Source of the DNA: Carallia brachiata
Taxonomy: Eukaryota > Streptophyta > Magnoliopsida > Malpighiales > Rhizophoraceae
Assembly: GCA_021464245.1 (NCBI GenBank)
Contig: JADCRB010000033.1
Location: 427,720-491,719 of the forward strand
Reading direction: 5' to 3'
DNA length: 64,000 nucleotides
Shown: positions 1-11,926 of the stretch, piece after piece
Numbering within the stretch: the first letter of the stretch is position 1
How the letters are laid out: each line of letters starts with the position of its first letter
Program-made: the position numbers and the translations under genes
The notes under the pieces: model-generated
Database searches by the model: none
Seen by the model: only the letters and a program-made list of their open reading frames with translations
Told to the model about the DNA's origin: nothing

Positions 1-1240
1 TAGGGTTTACCGCTTTAATCTAGGATGATTATCATAATCATAATGTCAATTAATTGTTTTAGTACTATAAAAATGCAGATATACAATCCTAAGATACATA
101 TTATTGTTGTGTCTCAATCAGGCACTTAGTTAAAATTGTAGACATCTATAATCAGATTTATTAGATCAGTGTGAAATGATATCCTCCGATTGGATTGTGT
201 AGTTCATATAAAATTTTTTGTTAGATGAAAGAAGATCTATAATAATTTATTACTTTTATAGTCAAAATTGAATATAAAAAAATCAGTACGGAATAATTTT
301 TAGGCTAGAATAATATAACCACAAATCAATCCAAAATTATTGTAATAATTATAATATAATCTTATTACTTTTGTTTACAATTAAGTTGAATACTTTTATT
401 TTTTTTGTGTTTTATTTGAGTTTATTTATGAACGAAAGGTCGATTTTTTAGAGCATATTTTGTCCATTCAAATATTGTTTACAATAAGTCAACTAAATTT
501 GGGTTGGACTCAAATAAAATAAAAATAAAAATTATATAAACGAATCAAAAAAACAAAATTTAATAAATTATATCAAAAACATTTATAAAAATTTAATACT
601 GCTGTCGTTCTTATTCATTTATAACTGGTGGCAAATATTGTGAGACAAAACAGTTGTGGGAACTTATATTAGTGGAAAAAATTTGACGACAATGCAATGA
701 AAATAGTGCGATAGGCACATTCTGATATAGGATAATTTAGGGAAACATCTATTAATCTAAAATAGAAAAAAAAATAACATAAGAATTTTTTTGACATAAT
801 AAGTAACATAAAATTTATTGAATGTATTGCTACGGGGTCCAATTAGTCATCTTTGTGTTTTGTTACTGACCTTTTTGCTCATAACTTAGCAAATTTTAAG
901 CGATTGCGTTTTGATGGGTCAGAAAGGCAACCATATTTGCGTTCATTTGCGAAAATGTCCCAATCCAAAGCACCAAGGTTTTATCTTGTGAATTTGCATA
1001 CTTTTCGGGTGGGCCCCATTTTTAATCAAGTCAAAGTGTTACAAAAAATCCTGTCCGAAACTTACAAAACTAAACTAACCCTTACACGAAAGTAGTTCAC
1101 AATTTTCCAAGGCCACCTAATTGCCGCGTCTAAGTCACCGCGTGCGGCGTCCACTCTTTCGCTTGGCTGCTAACTGGCTGGCGCCCACTTCCACCGCACC
1201 ATCCGACCACCACCGGCCGCCCCCACCAGTTTCTTCCTCA
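1..1240. other. AT-rich intergenic DNA, no gene seen
   Basis: Left edge of the window. Short open frames occur (for example 853-1095), but none resembles a known protein. The last part is the upstream region of the DUF569 gene. Confidence 0.6.
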
Positions 1241-1247
1241 ATCCCCA

Positions 1248-1255
1248 TATATAAA
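1248..1255 (+). promoter_or_regulatory. TATA box of the DUF569 gene
   Basis: TATATAAA lies 106 bp upstream of the chosen ATG at 1361. That spacing leaves room for a 5' leader of about 75 bp. It also argues against the in-frame upstream ATG at 1121, which lies before the TATA box and gives 80 extra residues unlike the family. Confidence 0.6.
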
Positions 1256-1360
1256 TTGTACTCTTTCAAAGACTTGCAGAGAGCCACAGACAAACTAGCT
1301 AATCAATTTCCTGAATCTGCGTTTCATTTCCAGACTAGCCACCACCGACTCCGGCTCGGC

Positions 1361-3474
1361 ATGGATTTCTTCCACAACGCCAAGGCGGTGCGCCTCCGGA
1401 GCCACCACGACAAGTACCTTCTGGCGGAGGAAGACGAAGAGACCGTAATCCAAGATCGGAACGGCTCCTCCAAGAACGCCAGATGGACTGTTGAGTTCGC
1501 TTCAGGATCCGAATCCATAATCCGGCTTAAATCCTGCTACGGCAAGTACTTGACGGCATCGAACCAGCCATTTCTTCTGGGTATGACGGGTCGCAAGGTG
1601 GTTCAGAGTTTGCCGGGGAGGCTTGACTCGTCGGTCGAGTGGGAACCCGTCAGAGAAGGGAATCAGGTCAAGCTCAAGACCCGGTACGGAAACTTCTTGA
1701 GAGCCAATGGTGGGTTGCCACCTTGGAGAAACTCGGTGACCCACGATATCCCTCATAGGACTGCTACACAGGATTGGGTCCTTTGGGACGTTGACATTGT
1801 GGAGATTCAAGTTCGGTCTCCGGGTCATCAAGGCAAGCCGGTTCCGCCCGTTTCTCATTCGGATTCTTTGGACTTCGAGTCCAGCTCTCCTTCCTCTGTC
1901 TCTGCTAAATCCACCAATTTTTCCAGACAAGAGGTTCGGATCTCGATTCTTTAGTTACTCATTCGGAATTTGCCTGAAAGAGATTCCTCGTTATAAAATA
2001 AAAAAAAATTGTAAAGGTTCAACCTTTGACTTATTTTTATGTTGTTTTTGGTGTCCAGTCGTCTGATTCTATGGTGGGTTCGCCACCCAAATCGGAGGGA
2101 CGGACCATATACTACCATGTGGCCGACGAGAGTGGAGAGGTTGATGATGAAAGGATGCCAGGTTATCCGTTGACTTTTAAGGGAAAAGGGGTTGATGAAT
2201 TGACTCAAAAGTTGAAGGAAGACACGGGTCTTGAAGACATTGTTGTGTGTAGCCGCAGTCCTTTGAATGGAAAGCTTTATCCACTTAAGTTGCAGCTTCC
2301 TCCAAACAGTGCGGATATGCATGTCATTGTAGTTCAGTCATCGTCTAAAGGTGAGCATTTTTTGCTTCCAGTTCTATAATTTATGTCAGTCTTGAAGTGA
2401 TCTCTGCTACCTTGTATCTTGTGATTGATGTTCTGTTTCTCCAATGAAAAAAGCTCAATGGCTTCACTCAGTAGTTTCAAAGTAGCAACTTGTTGAATGA
2501 TTGAATTTGTGGAAAGAAAAAAATACATAAACTGTTAAATACCTTCGGATAAGATTGTGTAGCTACTTCTTGTTACTTATTTGAAGCAATGTAATGTTAC
2601 TTTTCTCGAATTTAATACCAGAGTTGAGTAAGTAGACTTAAATGCTTCTTAAGGAGGCTTTCTGTCTGTGAACTTTCTCCACTTTGAGAATCGTTTAGAT
2701 TCACCGAATTGTTGGCTCGGTTTGATTCCTCCCAAAAGAAAACGAGCACATTCTTTTAAGGTTTTGTGGGGATTCAAATGCTTTAAATGATTATTAGATT
2801 TTGTTTCCTCTTTGCCTTTCTGTTCGTTACCAATTTTCAGACAAATCTTGGAATACCAAGTATTGGCTCTGACTTGAAACCAAATCTAGCTTTTTAGATC
2901 CTCTTTTTTGCTGTTTTATTTTTCTCTAAAACCTTAGGCAACTTGCCTCTATGTTCCTTGAACTAGATATGCTGAACACACAAAAAAGGGGGGCATTGCA
3001 TAAAGCTCTCACATTGTAAGATTTGCAGAAGCTTTAGGTGTGAAATAACTAACTTTTGCTTTTCACAAAGAAGCCAATTAGGAATGAAATAATTTTATTG
3101 TTAGACTATTAAGGGCTTCCCCTTCTGTCCCTAAACAATGATAAATTTGATATTTTCACCTTTTCCTATTCAAACATTTTGATTAATGTTTAGCATGGTG
3201 TAATAAATCTGGATGTTTAGAAATGAGATATAGGAGAAAGCTGTACCAACGAATACCTTGTGCAATGACTACAATATGTGATTGGAATCTTTGATTTTCG
3301 ATTTTTTTCCCTTTTTTTTTATGCATCTAATGACATGCTCTGCTTTACTAGCATGGAAATTTTAACCCTTGTTCCAATCTTGTTCCTCTTGTACAAATAA
3401 TTTCTGTCTTAACTTTTGTTAATCTGGCTGTATCAGTTGCCGGAGATTTTGCAAAGCAAGGAATCACTTCATGA
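1361..3474 (+). CDS. DUF569 fascin-like (actin cross-linking) protein
   Basis: Three exons: 1361-1933, 2059-2350 and 3437-3474, all with GT-AG borders and compatible phases, giving about 300 residues. The start MDFFHNAKAVRLRSHHDKYL is the typical opening of the plant DUF569 family, whose N-terminal half adopts a fascin-like beta-trefoil. Two trefoil-like repeats can be seen: HHDKYLLAEED near residue 15 and, later, the segments CYGKYLTAS and RYGNFLRANGG. The second exon carries the conserved C-terminal domain (GRTIYYHVADESGEV and following residues). The tiny third exon ends GDFAKQGITS. Family annotations call these actin cross-linking proteins because of the fold; their plant role is largely unknown. 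Intron 2 is 1,086 bp. The ATG at 1361 was chosen because it starts the conserved domain and lies just downstream of a TATA box. Confidence 0.88.
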
Positions 3475-5100
3475 CGTACGATGGATAGAATAGCTGCGGG
3501 CTTATGTAATATGTACATATGCTAGTTGAAAGCATCTGGAGAGTTGATTTTTTTGTTGAGACTTCTCATTCATTGTTCCATGGTATTGGTGGTAAGCTGA
3601 ATATAGGTAAATGGATTGATAGATGGAAGCCAAATACTTCTCGCAGCAACAGAATGTGAATGCAGTGATGTTTCCACATTGCCCCATCAGCGATATGGTG
3701 TAGAATGTTATTCCTTCTTGGAAGTTTACTTTAAGATGATTTCTTCGTAGATTGATTGATCTATTTTGTTTGAGATTTCACACCTTCTGTTCATTATGGA
3801 AAATGAATGGTTTTATAGCTCTGTGTGGCTGTTGTAAGATAGTCCAATAATATACCTGTCATGTTCTTTCTTTGTTTTCGTTTTGGCTGCTAGACTGTCT
3901 TTACATTCTTGGGATAATCTGTTCTGTTACTTTGCATGGTCAATTTATGAGGGTGCCTGAAATTTGGCCTTGGTATAAGGGTTTCGTGGACTTGAAATAC
4001 TTCTAGATAATCATTTATACAAGGAGTTTTATTTTTTGGTTACAAGGGAGATTGTAAGGACAGGAAGAAGAATAGAGTCACTAAGAGTCACGCACAGGAA
4101 CAAGAGATCTTACAAAATGTTCCAAACAGTTATGCTATAAGCACAGACATACACATAAGAAACTTACAAATGTATGTGTATTGAAAAATTTTTGGGTATG
4201 CTTATGATGAATACATTTAATGTGTCATACTTTGATTTGCGCTGTGAGACTGAAATGTCAATGAGTTGGTGCTCCCAGCGCCAATGCAAATTGCTGACTG
4301 TATGAGGGAGCCAAGTAAAATTTGCAGCTTCGTCTATGATGTCAAGACCCCCTAGGTCCTGATCACGGCACCATTTTCGATCAAATGGACAGAACCGCAA
4401 GCGCTTGATTGCATGCTTTCATTCGGCATGTATAATTTCTCGAAAAAGAAAAGTTAGGCAGAGGCAGTCGATTGGACACTTTTTTTACCTAAATTATTAA
4501 TTATTAATTTTTTAATTTTTTGGTGTATTATCATGGTTACCAGATCTTGAATGTGTATCTGATCATTATATTAAAATGTGAATTTGCGTCCAAAGCATCT
4601 CAAATTGAATCTATGTACGAAGATTAAAAAGAAAAATAGGATGGCAAATAATAATTCGGAAGACGGAAAAGAGAATCAGGCCCATGGACTGTATATTATA
4701 TCACTAATACGGCTTGAGTTCAATTGATTGTAGCACCTTGAATTAATTTAAAGCCTAAGAGAAAGGGGGAGCATGTGCCCTGCGAGACAATTTTAAGTTG
4801 GTTCTAAGTTTTAATTTATCAGATAATATGGCGTTGCTTAAGGAATAACTTGTGGCGGGATTTCCTATCCTCGTGGATTTTTCGTTTGCCCCCAGGGTCC
4901 TCCATAATATTATAGCTTATGTTATCCGTATTCTGGCCGAAGCCTCAAGCCTGTAGCCGCGTGAAGAACATGCTCCGCAGCTGGTGTCTACCTTGGTTTT
5001 GATAGTGCAGAGCCTGGAAAACCGGGCATAGGGGTGGATCTATATTGAAGGTTGTGAGGGCACCTGCTCTTATTGAACATATATATATATATATATATAT

Positions 5101-5131
<31 letters not shown>

Positions 5132-5576
5132 TAAATTTTGCGTTTTTTTTTTTTTTGAGATAGTTAAATTTTGTGTTATTGCCTGTACTGAAATAATATT
5201 TCTATCTCAATTGGTATTTTTTGTCTCTACAGACGTACACAATGACTTTTTTTTTTTTTTTACATACATAGAAGCTTTGCCTCCACTAAAAAATGTTTTT
5301 GAATCTGCCCCTAACCAGGCAACCATTTCGGCTTACAATGTCCAGAAAATTTTGGTCCCAAAGAAAAATTGTTACATCTGGCCTCTATTGCCTTTGCTTA
5401 TTGCTTGCTACTTGCCTGCTCCAAATTGAAATTACCATCAGGTACTTCCTAACTAAAGTAGTTACAAGAAAGATTTAAAGCGACAGTAGAACAATGATGC
5501 GCAAATATTTCATACAGCTTTCTGAAAGTGGGCTTGAATTAAATCTCACTTGAACTAATGCAACTTACAACAGACA
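3475..5576. other. Intergenic region between DUF569 and CRR28 genes
   Basis: This contains the 3' UTR of the DUF569 gene and then AT-rich DNA with one microsatellite. An antisense open frame at 4164-4400 matches nothing I recognise. A stretch of about 45 bp near 4031-4075 resembles DNA near 58787 and is probably part of a dispersed repeat. Confidence 0.5.
5079..5131. repeat. (AT)n(AG)n compound microsatellite
   Basis: About 12 AT units followed by about 14 AG units, read directly from the sequence. Confidence 0.95.
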
Positions 5577-7435
5577 TTACCAATAATCCATGCATGAACA
5601 AGAGCCATCCTTGAAGTGATGGAATCGAGCACGGTCTCGCACAATGATCTCCGCGTTAAAGGTTTTCGAGATCAATTTGGTGACTGAGTGGCAGTCCTTG
5701 CAGACTCGGAGATTCTTGAAGATGCGGATTGGTGTTCCTGGTTTCAAGCTTAAAAGCCCCAGTGCAATCGCAAGCCTCTCACTATGCAGCCTAAGAGATT
5801 GTTGTTTACTGCCATTCATTTCAGCAACCATAGGCGCCTGAGAATGGTCAGGTGTATATCCTGCTGACTCTAGTCTTTCTTCAATCACATTTAGAAATTG
5901 ATATATTTCATTAGTTTGAGGATGAGATGTGTCCCCGGCAAAAAGTTCGTGCGTAACACCATTTATTTCTATTGAGCTGCAGCCAGGCTCTTTTGTTACT
6001 CCATTATCAGTCATCAACTTCCTAACCATGCCAACATCGTTCCACCGGCTAGCTGATGCATAGACTCTAGATAAGAGCACATAAACACCACTACAGTCTC
6101 CCCCACCCGACTCAACAAGTTCCCTGGCCATTTCTTCGCTAAGCTCAACACTTCTATTTTCCTTGCAACAAGAATCAAGAAGACTTCTCCATATAACAGC
6201 ATCGGGTTTCATAGGCATGCTCGAGACCAAATCCAGAGCTTCATCAATCAATCCAGCTCGAGCCAGAATATCAACCAGGCATCCGAAATGCTCTAGTTGA
6301 GGTTCAATCTTGTACTCATTAATCATCAAATCAAAATACTTGCGCCCCTCGCTAACCATACAACTATGCCTACATGCACTCAGAACACCGACAAATGTGA
6401 TGGAATTCGGTACAAACCTCCATACCTCTACCATAAGGTCAAAGTATTCAAGTGCTAAATCACCCTTTCCATGCATTGCCAATCCTAGAATCATAAAATT
6501 CCATGAACTTATATGGCGCTCGGGCATCCTCTCAAAGACCTGCAAAGCCATGTCTAATGACCCGCATTTACAATACATATCGATCAAACAATTGTTAACC
6601 AGAACATCTCTGGATACAGTATCATCACGCCCATCACAATTCCTCAACAAATAAGCATGAGCCCACATCCCAAAGACAGAGCACCTAGACTACCACAGGC
6701 ATTCAACACAGTCTGCATTGTATACCCATCAGGCTTAAAGGCCTCCTGCAACTGAACAAACAGTCTCAACGAATTTTCAAACTCACCAAACCGAGCAAAA
6801 GCATCAATCATAGCATTCCACGAAACCAAACTTCTCTCCCCCATTCTATCAAACAGTTTCTGGGCCTTATCCAAGTCACCACACGAAGCATAGAAATGAA
6901 TCAAACTGTTAGTTATATACAAATCAGATTCAAGCCCAAGTTTCAACATCTGGGCATGCGCTTGTTCCCCTTCAAACAAAGCAAATACATAGGCACAAGC
7001 CTTCAAAACGAAAGGAAAAGTGTAATTATCAGGCAAGACTCTTCCTTTCTCCAACATTTTTTTGTACAGCAAAAAGGCCTCTTCTTGACGATCACTGCTT
7101 TGCGCACAAGCTTTAATTAGACTGTTCCACATGAACGCATTCGGTTTTTCGATTCGATCGAATACTTTACGCGCATAGTCAATACAATACAGAGAAGCAA
7201 AATGAAGAATTCGACTGTAGAGAAAAAGGGTGTTTGGATGGTTGGGCAAAGTGGAACGCAGAGTTTGGGCATGTATTTGCTTGAGCTGGGACATGTCCGT
7301 ACGCCCATTCAAGCAACAAAGGAGATGGTCGTGATGGTTCAATGGGTTGTTGGTGTTGGTGGTGGTGGTGGTAGGGGTGGGTTTAGAGAGGACTTGGGTC
7401 GGTGGGCTTGGCAATGGCACCATTGCCATAGCCAT
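5577..7435 (-). CDS. CRR28: DYW-type PPR protein, CRR28-like, with a one-base frameshift
   Basis: Intronless gene for a plant organelle RNA-editing factor of the PLS-DYW class. It is read in two overlapping frames: 7435 down to about 6672, then about 6668 down to 5577. Joined, they give about 619 residues, close to the roughly 640 of Arabidopsis CRR28 (At1g59720), which it resembles along its length. CRR28 is needed for editing chloroplast ndhB and ndhD transcripts. The N-terminus is proline- and threonine-rich, as expected for a transit peptide. PPR repeats start near residue 50. The C-terminus has an E domain and a DYW deaminase domain with the PG box EPGCSSIEING, the zinc/catalytic HSE motif (LRLHSERLAIALGL), CKDCH, and the terminal DYW. 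The break lies in a GGG run at 6669-6671, where one base is missing between GALSLG and WAHAYLL. This is either an assembly error or a disabling mutation. The start at 7435 begins with MAMAM, so its exact position is uncertain. Confidence 0.88.
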
Positions 7436-8561
7436 TTTCGGTGGTGGCTTAGGAAGATTATGATGCTCAACGAAAAAAAATATATAGATTCTTCAGGTTA
7501 TGCTATGCTCACCGGGGTTTTCGTTGAATTGCATAGATCAATAAAAAAGTTCAAAACCTTGCTATCCTTGCACCACATAGCCTAGTAAGATAAGAAATGA
7601 ATGAACCAATCGATGTAGTTTAGTAACAAATCCCTTTATTGAACTAAAGATTTTGGATTCGAGTGGTGCTGAAAATGGGCCTAAATTTATGTTCTGCCTT
7701 TCTTCATATTAATGTTAGCAGACTCCGTTTACAAGTGGTCAACCTGAGTTTTTCAGATGTGAGCTTGTGTTAATTGCAATCCTGTTTAGAGTAAATATCA
7801 GTTCGCATATGGCATACATCTACTTGAAAATTTAACGTCAATATTTATTTGCTTGAATTTCATTCAACTTCAATGAATAGTGTTAAATTTTTATTTAACT
7901 CCCAAGTTTGCCAATATGTTAAAATTCTTTCAACTTGAATGAATTATGTTAGATTTTTATTTAACTCTACAATTTGCCATTACGTTAAAATTTTGGAGTA
8001 TATAAAGTGATTTTTTATTTTGTTATATTTTTTAATTTATAGGTCTATTAAATTATGAACACATAATAAAAATAATTCTCCTCATTCTTTTATCATATAA
8101 ATCCTATATCCTTCCTTTTTTAAAAAGTAGATGTTTTCAAGGGAACTGTAAATTTGGGAGTCTGTAAAGTGATTTTGTTTCCTGGTTATGTTGCATGGAT
8201 GCTTGCTCCTGGTAATTCCTTGGAAGGATGGTACGGACGGTTTTCCTTTTCAACATTGTTTGACACTAACTTTCTAAATGTTGAGAGAAATAGAAACATA
8301 TATTGTCTTACAAATCTATAAAAAAATATTAATCTAAAGAGTTTATATATGATATAGAAAATAAAGAGAAGACAATTTTATTACGGAAAATTAATTTTCA
8401 TACATCTGATACTTATAACTAAATGAACTATAGTTTAATTAGTATTAAAATCTTGGCTCGATTCACAGTCGGACCCAATAAACCGAAAATATCTGAAACA
8501 TATCCAGACCAATTGCTCTTATTTTAGTGTGCTGCTGTCGCTGGTGCGTATGTTATGTTGC
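7436..8561. other. Intergenic DNA, no gene seen
   Basis: AT-rich region between the CRR28-like gene and the 3' end of the thioredoxin gene. Loosely repeated segments containing TTTATTTAACTC occur around 7890-7970. I see no coding resemblance. Confidence 0.5.
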
Positions 8562-9377
8562 TCATGTCCTATGCATCTCAATCTTGTTGTGCAGTTCATT
8601 CTTCTTGACCCCAGTCACCCTATCAACTTCTTTCCCTTTCCTCAGGAGCGAAAATGTTGGCACTATTTCCACATCAAATTGCTCAGCTATCCCCTGTTTT
8701 AATATCCCATAATTTTCAGATTCTTTCATCATTCATAGAAATTAAGAATAGTATACAAGAACAAGATCATGATCTATAGGCTATAGCAACCAAAAAGACA
8801 AAAAGGAAAATATTCCGTAAATATAAATTAAGTGAGATTAAAATGAAATTAATGATTAATAAAAATAAATAAATTATTAAATATTAATAAATTATATATT
8901 TATCTGTATTTTCTTAAACTACACACACAAACAAACGTAATATTGTTTGAGGAATAAAAAAAAAAAAATTACCGGCATCTCATCAACATCAATCCTGATA
9001 AAATCAACGTCTGTGTATGTAGATGCGAGCTCCTTCATGATTGGCTCAACAAACCGGCAAGGTCCGCACCAATTGGCCGTGAAATCAATCACCAACTTTT
9101 AATACAAAAACCCAAAAAAAAAAAAAAAAAAGCCCCGAGAAGACCAACAAATTAGATAAGAATCCAGCATCAAATTATGAAGGAATAGCTGAATCAATTA
9201 AGTAAATTTTACCAGTTTGTTGTTTTCCTTGGAAGCATCTACGTAGGCTTGCCATTGGGTTGTAGAGTGTATTTCCACGATGACCCCAGATGGCTTTCGG
9301 CTTGAAAATCCAATGGAGTGGCTACGATCAAGCCAGCTTGCTCTTCCTCGTCGTAAAAGTGGCCAACTGAAATCCAT
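8562..9377 (-). CDS. h-type thioredoxin (TRX h7/h8-like)
   Basis: Three short exons that no single long reading frame reveals: 9377-9213, 9095-8973 and 8693-8562. All three have GT-AG borders in phase 0, giving 139 residues. Thioredoxins reduce protein disulphides. The active site WCGPC is at residues 64-68 within KLLVIDFTANWCGPC, and the cis-proline loop VPT is at residues 107-109. The DVDEMP segment and the C-terminal KNELHNKIE helix are also typical. The first 35 residues form an N-terminal extension, as in subgroup II h thioredoxins (h2, h7, h8), but there is no MG start, so the N-myristoylation seen in some members is not expected. In Arabidopsis TRX h7 (At1g59730) sits next to CRR28, as here. 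The start was chosen as the first ATG after a TATA box at 9483-9490. Confidence 0.9.
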
Positions 9378-9482
9378 GGCAAGCAGATAAGTGTATGAGC
9401 TGAAACAATAGCCTTTGTTATTGAAAGCCTTGGAAGGAGTGGAGGGGCTTTGGCTTGGAGGTATGATTCGGGTAGAGAAGGG

Positions 9483-9490
9483 TTTATATA
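9483..9490 (-). promoter_or_regulatory. TATA box of the thioredoxin gene
   Basis: On the minus strand this reads TATATAAA, 106 bp upstream of the ATG at 9377. Confidence 0.55.
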
Positions 9491-11926
9491 GGTTGAAAGA
9501 TCGATGGTGGCAAACTTAAAGAAATGTTTGAGGAGAATAAGATTCTTTGATGATGACCTGCGATAATGTCGACCGTCGGAGACAGCAACGATGGATTTTG
9601 AGGCATATATGGAAGATAATTTTTTTTTTTTTGGTTTTTTTACGTGGAGCGAGAAATATAATACTGAAAATTTTGAAATTTAAATTGTTATTGTTTCGTG
9701 TGGTTGATAAAAGGTACGAAAAAAGTTATCACTAGTAAATTCAGAACTCTATCAAAATATTTTATAGGATTAAATATACGTTTTTCTTATTCAGTGATAA
9801 AAGTGACTCGGTGAACTTTACTGAAAATTAAAAGATTTTTTTTCGAAAGATTTAGCATAGTAACTCTTATCCCATTAAGTTTAGTGATGTCATAGACCCT
9901 CTTAATAGTCCTATAGAGTGCTACCTCTATTCAACTTTTTTTGTTACCAAAGAAAAGTGTCAATAAAATGTTACAACTGAATTAAACAAGTTTAATTAAT
10001 AATATACCGACCAAATCCATGGCTAATTAGTTGTAATAAATCCATTTAATATCAAACATATAACATTTAGATTAATCGATATTTTGTTACACATTCTGTT
10101 GATACTCATGTTTTGATAAGAAAAAAAGTTGGATTTCAAATTTTCGAATATATACTCTTAATGCATCCCCCCTTACAAAAAATTGAACAAGTGGTTGACA
10201 ACTGGAGGCAGTGGGATTGGCACACAAGTTCACAAGTTCGACCTTACATTTTGTTGCATACAATTTACGTGCATTAATTAGCTAACAAGGATGTTCTTCT
10301 CTGGCAATCGTTGTAAAGCCTTCTCACTTAATTGCCTTGTGAAGTCCATTTTTTGTGCATTTACATTCATATTCTCCACACGGTAGAATCGTTGAAAAAA
10401 AACAAAAACAAAAAACATCCAAAAAGGAATGCTGACGAGCATAATAGTAAAGGCCAATGAGGCGTTGTCGATGATCCAGCAAAAAATTCCTTTGCACTAA
10501 ATATTATTATTCGTTCTTTTAAGTATGAAGAGATGTCACAAAAGAAAAATTTGGAATCCTTGTTAGAGACCCAGAAAGGGACAAGCTATAAAAATTTTAA
10601 AAAAAAAAAAAAAAAAAAAAACCCTCCCTTAAAAAAAAAAACAAAAAAACAAAACAACCAAGGTAAAAAATGGTCTTCTAAAAGATGCTAATGTATGCGG
10701 GGGTAACCATTTTTGTGGTTCTTAGCATCTTACCATTTTTGTGGTTCTTAGCATCTTTCTTTTTGGTGTCGGCATCAGTCCCATATATAATTAACTGGAC
10801 TTCACTGCCAAAAACGTTTTGTCGTGCTCCCACCATTTTGAGTTTTTGTGCTTGAATTCGTATTCTAACATTATAGTTGAATTCGTACACAACACTGGAC
10901 ATTATGGATCGAGAAAGAGAAAGAAGACTTCCAATTTACATTGATTACCGAAGTAGTCACTGTTAAGTGAGATGATTAATATTAAGGTTCGCCTAGTCCT
11001 AACAAGTATACAAACCCTAGTTTAGTGCCCAATGACACAAGATAACTTATTAAAAATTCTAGATAAAACCAGCTTAACACCAAAACGCATAGCAGATTGA
11101 TTGACTGTTTACGTGCACCTGTGAAATGACACGCCAAATACTCAAGGCTCCTACACCGTAAAGTCTGAAAAAAAAAAAAGAAAGTTGTCAATACGCAACT
11201 TCATCCTTGTTTCATAAAAAACCAATTTCTAAGAATAAAGATTCAATAATGTTTAATAGAATCCAATATATAATATGCCCATATTTTTCCTTGGATGAAA
11301 TTAAACCATGATGGGCAATTAAAAGAAACGGAAAAGAGAAGGGCCAACACCCCTTTTCTCACATTAGCAAGTCGATTTGTTTGATCGACATTCCGTCTCT
11401 AGAAGGTTCATTTGGTAGGTGCGTGTTTGTGCCCCAAGCCCGCTTTCGTTAGTGGTGTGGTGTCCTTATCAAGCATCTCGTTCCTAAAATTGAACGTTTT
11501 AAAATACAATGGCTCGCAATCACGAAAAAATGGAAAATCAGTACATCACTAAAGTATGCAGAGTCACAAGATAATGGACCAGGGAACCAACCAGGGAAAG
11601 GCGGAAAGCTGGCGCCACAAATAGCTCGTCACGGTTCCTTTCTCGCGTTCATATTCGATGCTCTATCAAGTTTTGTCTGGCCAATTAGTAAGACATTAAT
11701 TTTCACGTCAGCCACCAAAATCAATCCAATTTTATCTTTGTTTACCCTTTGTATTGTTTCTTAAGTTCCCCACAAAATGCTTCATTGGCTGTGACTACAA
11801 AAAATTGTTTTCCAGATGGTGGATTTCCTGAACAGCCCCCCACTTACATACAGTTCAGTGGGAAGCAGAAATAATTTCCTACAATCCACCTCAAGAAACC
11901 CCATGGATGTGCAATCAGGAATGAAG
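9491..11926. other. Intergenic region, no gene seen
   Basis: AT-rich with long A runs (10598-10620, 10633-10642) and a short tandem copy near 10705-10758 (TTTTTGTGGTTCTTAGCATC repeated). The part closest to 11926 is the 3' UTR of the next gene. Confidence 0.5.

Noticed and set aside
1121..1360. 80-residue N-terminal extension of the DUF569 protein
   Set aside because: It begins upstream of the TATA box, is Arg/Pro-rich and unlike the family, so the ATG at 1361 is preferred.
4031..4090. Similarity to 58787-58845 (TTACAAGGGAGA words)
   Set aside because: Only about 45 bp long; probably a piece of a dispersed repeat, and its limits cannot be set.
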